DNA from: Strongyloides papillosus
Lineage: Eukaryota > Nematoda > Chromadorea > Rhabditida > Strongyloididae
Length of the DNA: 64,000 nucleotides
Direction: 5' to 3'
Assembly (NCBI GenBank): GCA_005656395.1
Contig: SRSI01000073.1
Span: 1,054,001 to 1,118,000 of the forward strand
Made by a program: the position numbers and the translations under genes. The notes below the pieces were generated by a model. That model was not told the DNA's origin. It made no database searches and saw only the letters and a program-made list of their open reading frames with translations. Shown here in pieces: positions 62,668 to 64,000 of the stretch (positions are counted from its first letter, which is position 1; every line of letters begins with the position of its first letter).

Positions 62668-64000
62668 CTATTCTTTTTTTTCAAGCGTACTATTTTTTAA
62701 TAATGGGCAAAAATATTGTTCATGTTCCATTTGGGTTATTCTTGTAGATAAAAATACATGACATCTATTACATTCAAATGGAGTTCTTGTTCCACGATAT
62801 GAATGAGAAACTAAATGAACATGCCATTCCGGTACTGAATAACTTGAAAAAGTACAATTATCTACTCTACATTCTAGTAATTTTCCATCTGATATTTGCA
62901 ATTCCATTGTCTTCCAGCAGTAATTTCTTGAATGAATAGCTAAATTTACTTTATTCTTAAAAGTTATATCATCGCACTTTAAACACCTATACAATGCTTC
63001 TTCATTTTCATGTAATTCCTGAATATGATACTTTAATTCGTCTTTGGTATTACACACAAAACTACACACTTCTGAGTATCTGCATATCAATAAATCATAG
63101 TAGTTAACTAGACTAATAAATTCTTGATGGTAAGATGTTTGACAGTTCACTTTTGGCCTCAATTCTCCAAATGTCTTCAAACAAAATTTTGTTTTATGCT
63201 CAATAAAAACATTCTCTGTTTGAAAAACAAGAGAGCATACACTACATCTATAAAATGCTCTAACAACGCCATGTTCTGTTATATGCTTTTCATAATTTAT
63301 TCTATATTTAGTAATAAAATTGCATTCCTTATTAAAAATACATTGGTAAATTCCTTTCATTTTTGAAGACCATTTGCTTAATTTTCCACTTGATGTAGTA
63401 TCCAATGCTGCTGAAATATTTGTATTGCTAGTACTAGTAATGGAAAGTGATTGACTTTGACAGTCATTTTGCAACATCACTATCTCCTCATTCGATTGTT
63501 TGGTGTTGTTTTGTTTTTTGAAATTATTACTATCTTTTGTATTTTCAATATTACTATTTTGTTTTGGAACATTTTCGCATAATATTTTATTTATTTTTTC
63601 AACCACTTCTTTTTCATTTATCTTCTGATTATTTTTATATTTTAATTTCTTCACTTCACAACCAAACGATCCAACGTTTTCATCATTATATTTTGAAGAT
63701 TTTAATTTTATATTAAAACCATATGAATTTGATGATGAAACTCTGGAAGATTTTGAATATTCTTTGCTGTTATTCCCTGTTGAAAATATTTTTAAATTTT
63801 GTAATTGCTTTGGTTCAATTGTTTTCTTTTGAATTTCTTCATTATTTGTATGTGAAGAATGTTGATGGTAGCTACTTTGGTCAGCAATTATTGAATCTTC
63901 ACAAATATTCATCGACAAGTTTGGTGAAAATTCATTAACAGAAATTGACTTTGACAAATTTGTTTTTTGTGTACTAATTTCCAATTGATTATTTTTGTTA
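62668..64000 (-). CDS. multi-zinc-finger protein, 5' end beyond the window
   Basis: The minus-strand frame is open to the last base of the window, so the start is not included; at least 443 residues are seen. The first about 210 are low-complexity, rich in Ser, Asn, Lys and Gln. The C-terminal half has six fingers arranged as three copies of a two-finger module: a C-x4/5-C...H-x3/4-H finger (CIFNKEC, CRYSEVC, CRVDNC) followed by a C-x2-C...H-x4-C finger (CSVC, CLKC, CNRC ending in HKTKFC, HSRNYC, HEQYFC). This is typical of nuclear, DNA- or RNA-binding proteins; a transcription regulator is the likeliest reading. It is unrelated to the astacins, has host-like composition and marks the edge of the protease region. 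No ortholog named. Confidence 0.85.
   Translation of the reverse strand, partial: NKNNQLEISTQKTNLSKSISVNEFSPNLSMNICEDSIIADQSSYHQHSSHTNNEEIQKKTIEPKQLQNLKIFSTGNNSKEYSKSSRVSSSNSYGFNIKLKSSKYNDENVGSFGCEVKKLKYKNNQKINEKEVVEKINKILCENVPKQNSNIENTKDSNNFKKQNNTKQSNEEIVMLQNDCQSQSLSITSTSNTNISAALDTTSSGKLSKWSSKMKGIYQCIFNKECNFITKYRINYEKHITEHGVVRAFYRCSVCSLVFQTENVFIEHKTKFCLKTFGELRPKVNCQTSYHQEFISLVNYYDLLICRYSEVCSFVCNTKDELKYHIQELHENEEALYRCLKCDDITFKNKVNLAIHSRNYCWKTMELQISDGKLLECRVDNCTFSSYSVPEWHVHLVSHSYRGTRTPFECNRCHVFLSTRITQMEHEQYFCPLLKNSTLEKKE

Overview
The window is animal DNA, very AT-rich (roughly three-quarters or more A+T by eye), with tiny introns (mostly 36-44 bp, canonical GT-AG). It is dominated by one family of secreted zinc proteases: astacins with signal peptide, propeptide, catalytic, EGF-like and CUB domains. 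A massively expanded astacin family in such a genome is what is known from Strongyloides and its relatives (parasitic nematodes), where astacins are proposed to act in tissue penetration and life inside the host. The species assignment is inference; no rRNA or other marker gene is present.

Layout: 2.2-29.0 kb holds four minus-strand astacins (clade M) inside a segmental duplication; 31.9-58.6 kb holds eight intact plus-strand astacins (clade P) and one broken copy in a tandem array; 59.5-61.1 kb holds a divergent minus-strand astacin (J); 62.7 kb to the right edge is a zinc-finger gene cut by the window end. All 13 intact astacins keep the zinc site HExxHxLGxxHE, the Met-turn MHY and a basic KRK/KRR processing site. 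Clade M and J carry the aromatic-x-Gly-Asp propeptide motif (aspartate switch) known to keep astacins latent; clade P has a short propeptide without it. Every gene starts with a separate 17-20 codon signal-peptide exon ending in phase 0.

The rest is mostly mobile DNA. An 11.9 kb Mutator-like element (15,243-27,132) with 8-bp target duplication split one copy of the segmental duplication; the other copy preserves the unoccupied site. It holds a broken MULE transposase and a second multi-exon transposon gene whose coding exon was itself hit by two TA-targeting elements. Several other TA-flanked inverted-repeat elements lie between astacin genes, and one sits inside the astacin pseudogene. From gene E to gene I the array has a period of about 1.91 kb, so gene plus intergenic spacer was duplicated as a unit.

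Functionally the window is a nursery of secreted proteases, diversified by tandem duplication and apparently by gene conversion (an EGF tract shared by genes B and D), with transposons breaking some copies. Exon coordinates were worked out by eye from splice signals and paralogue comparison.
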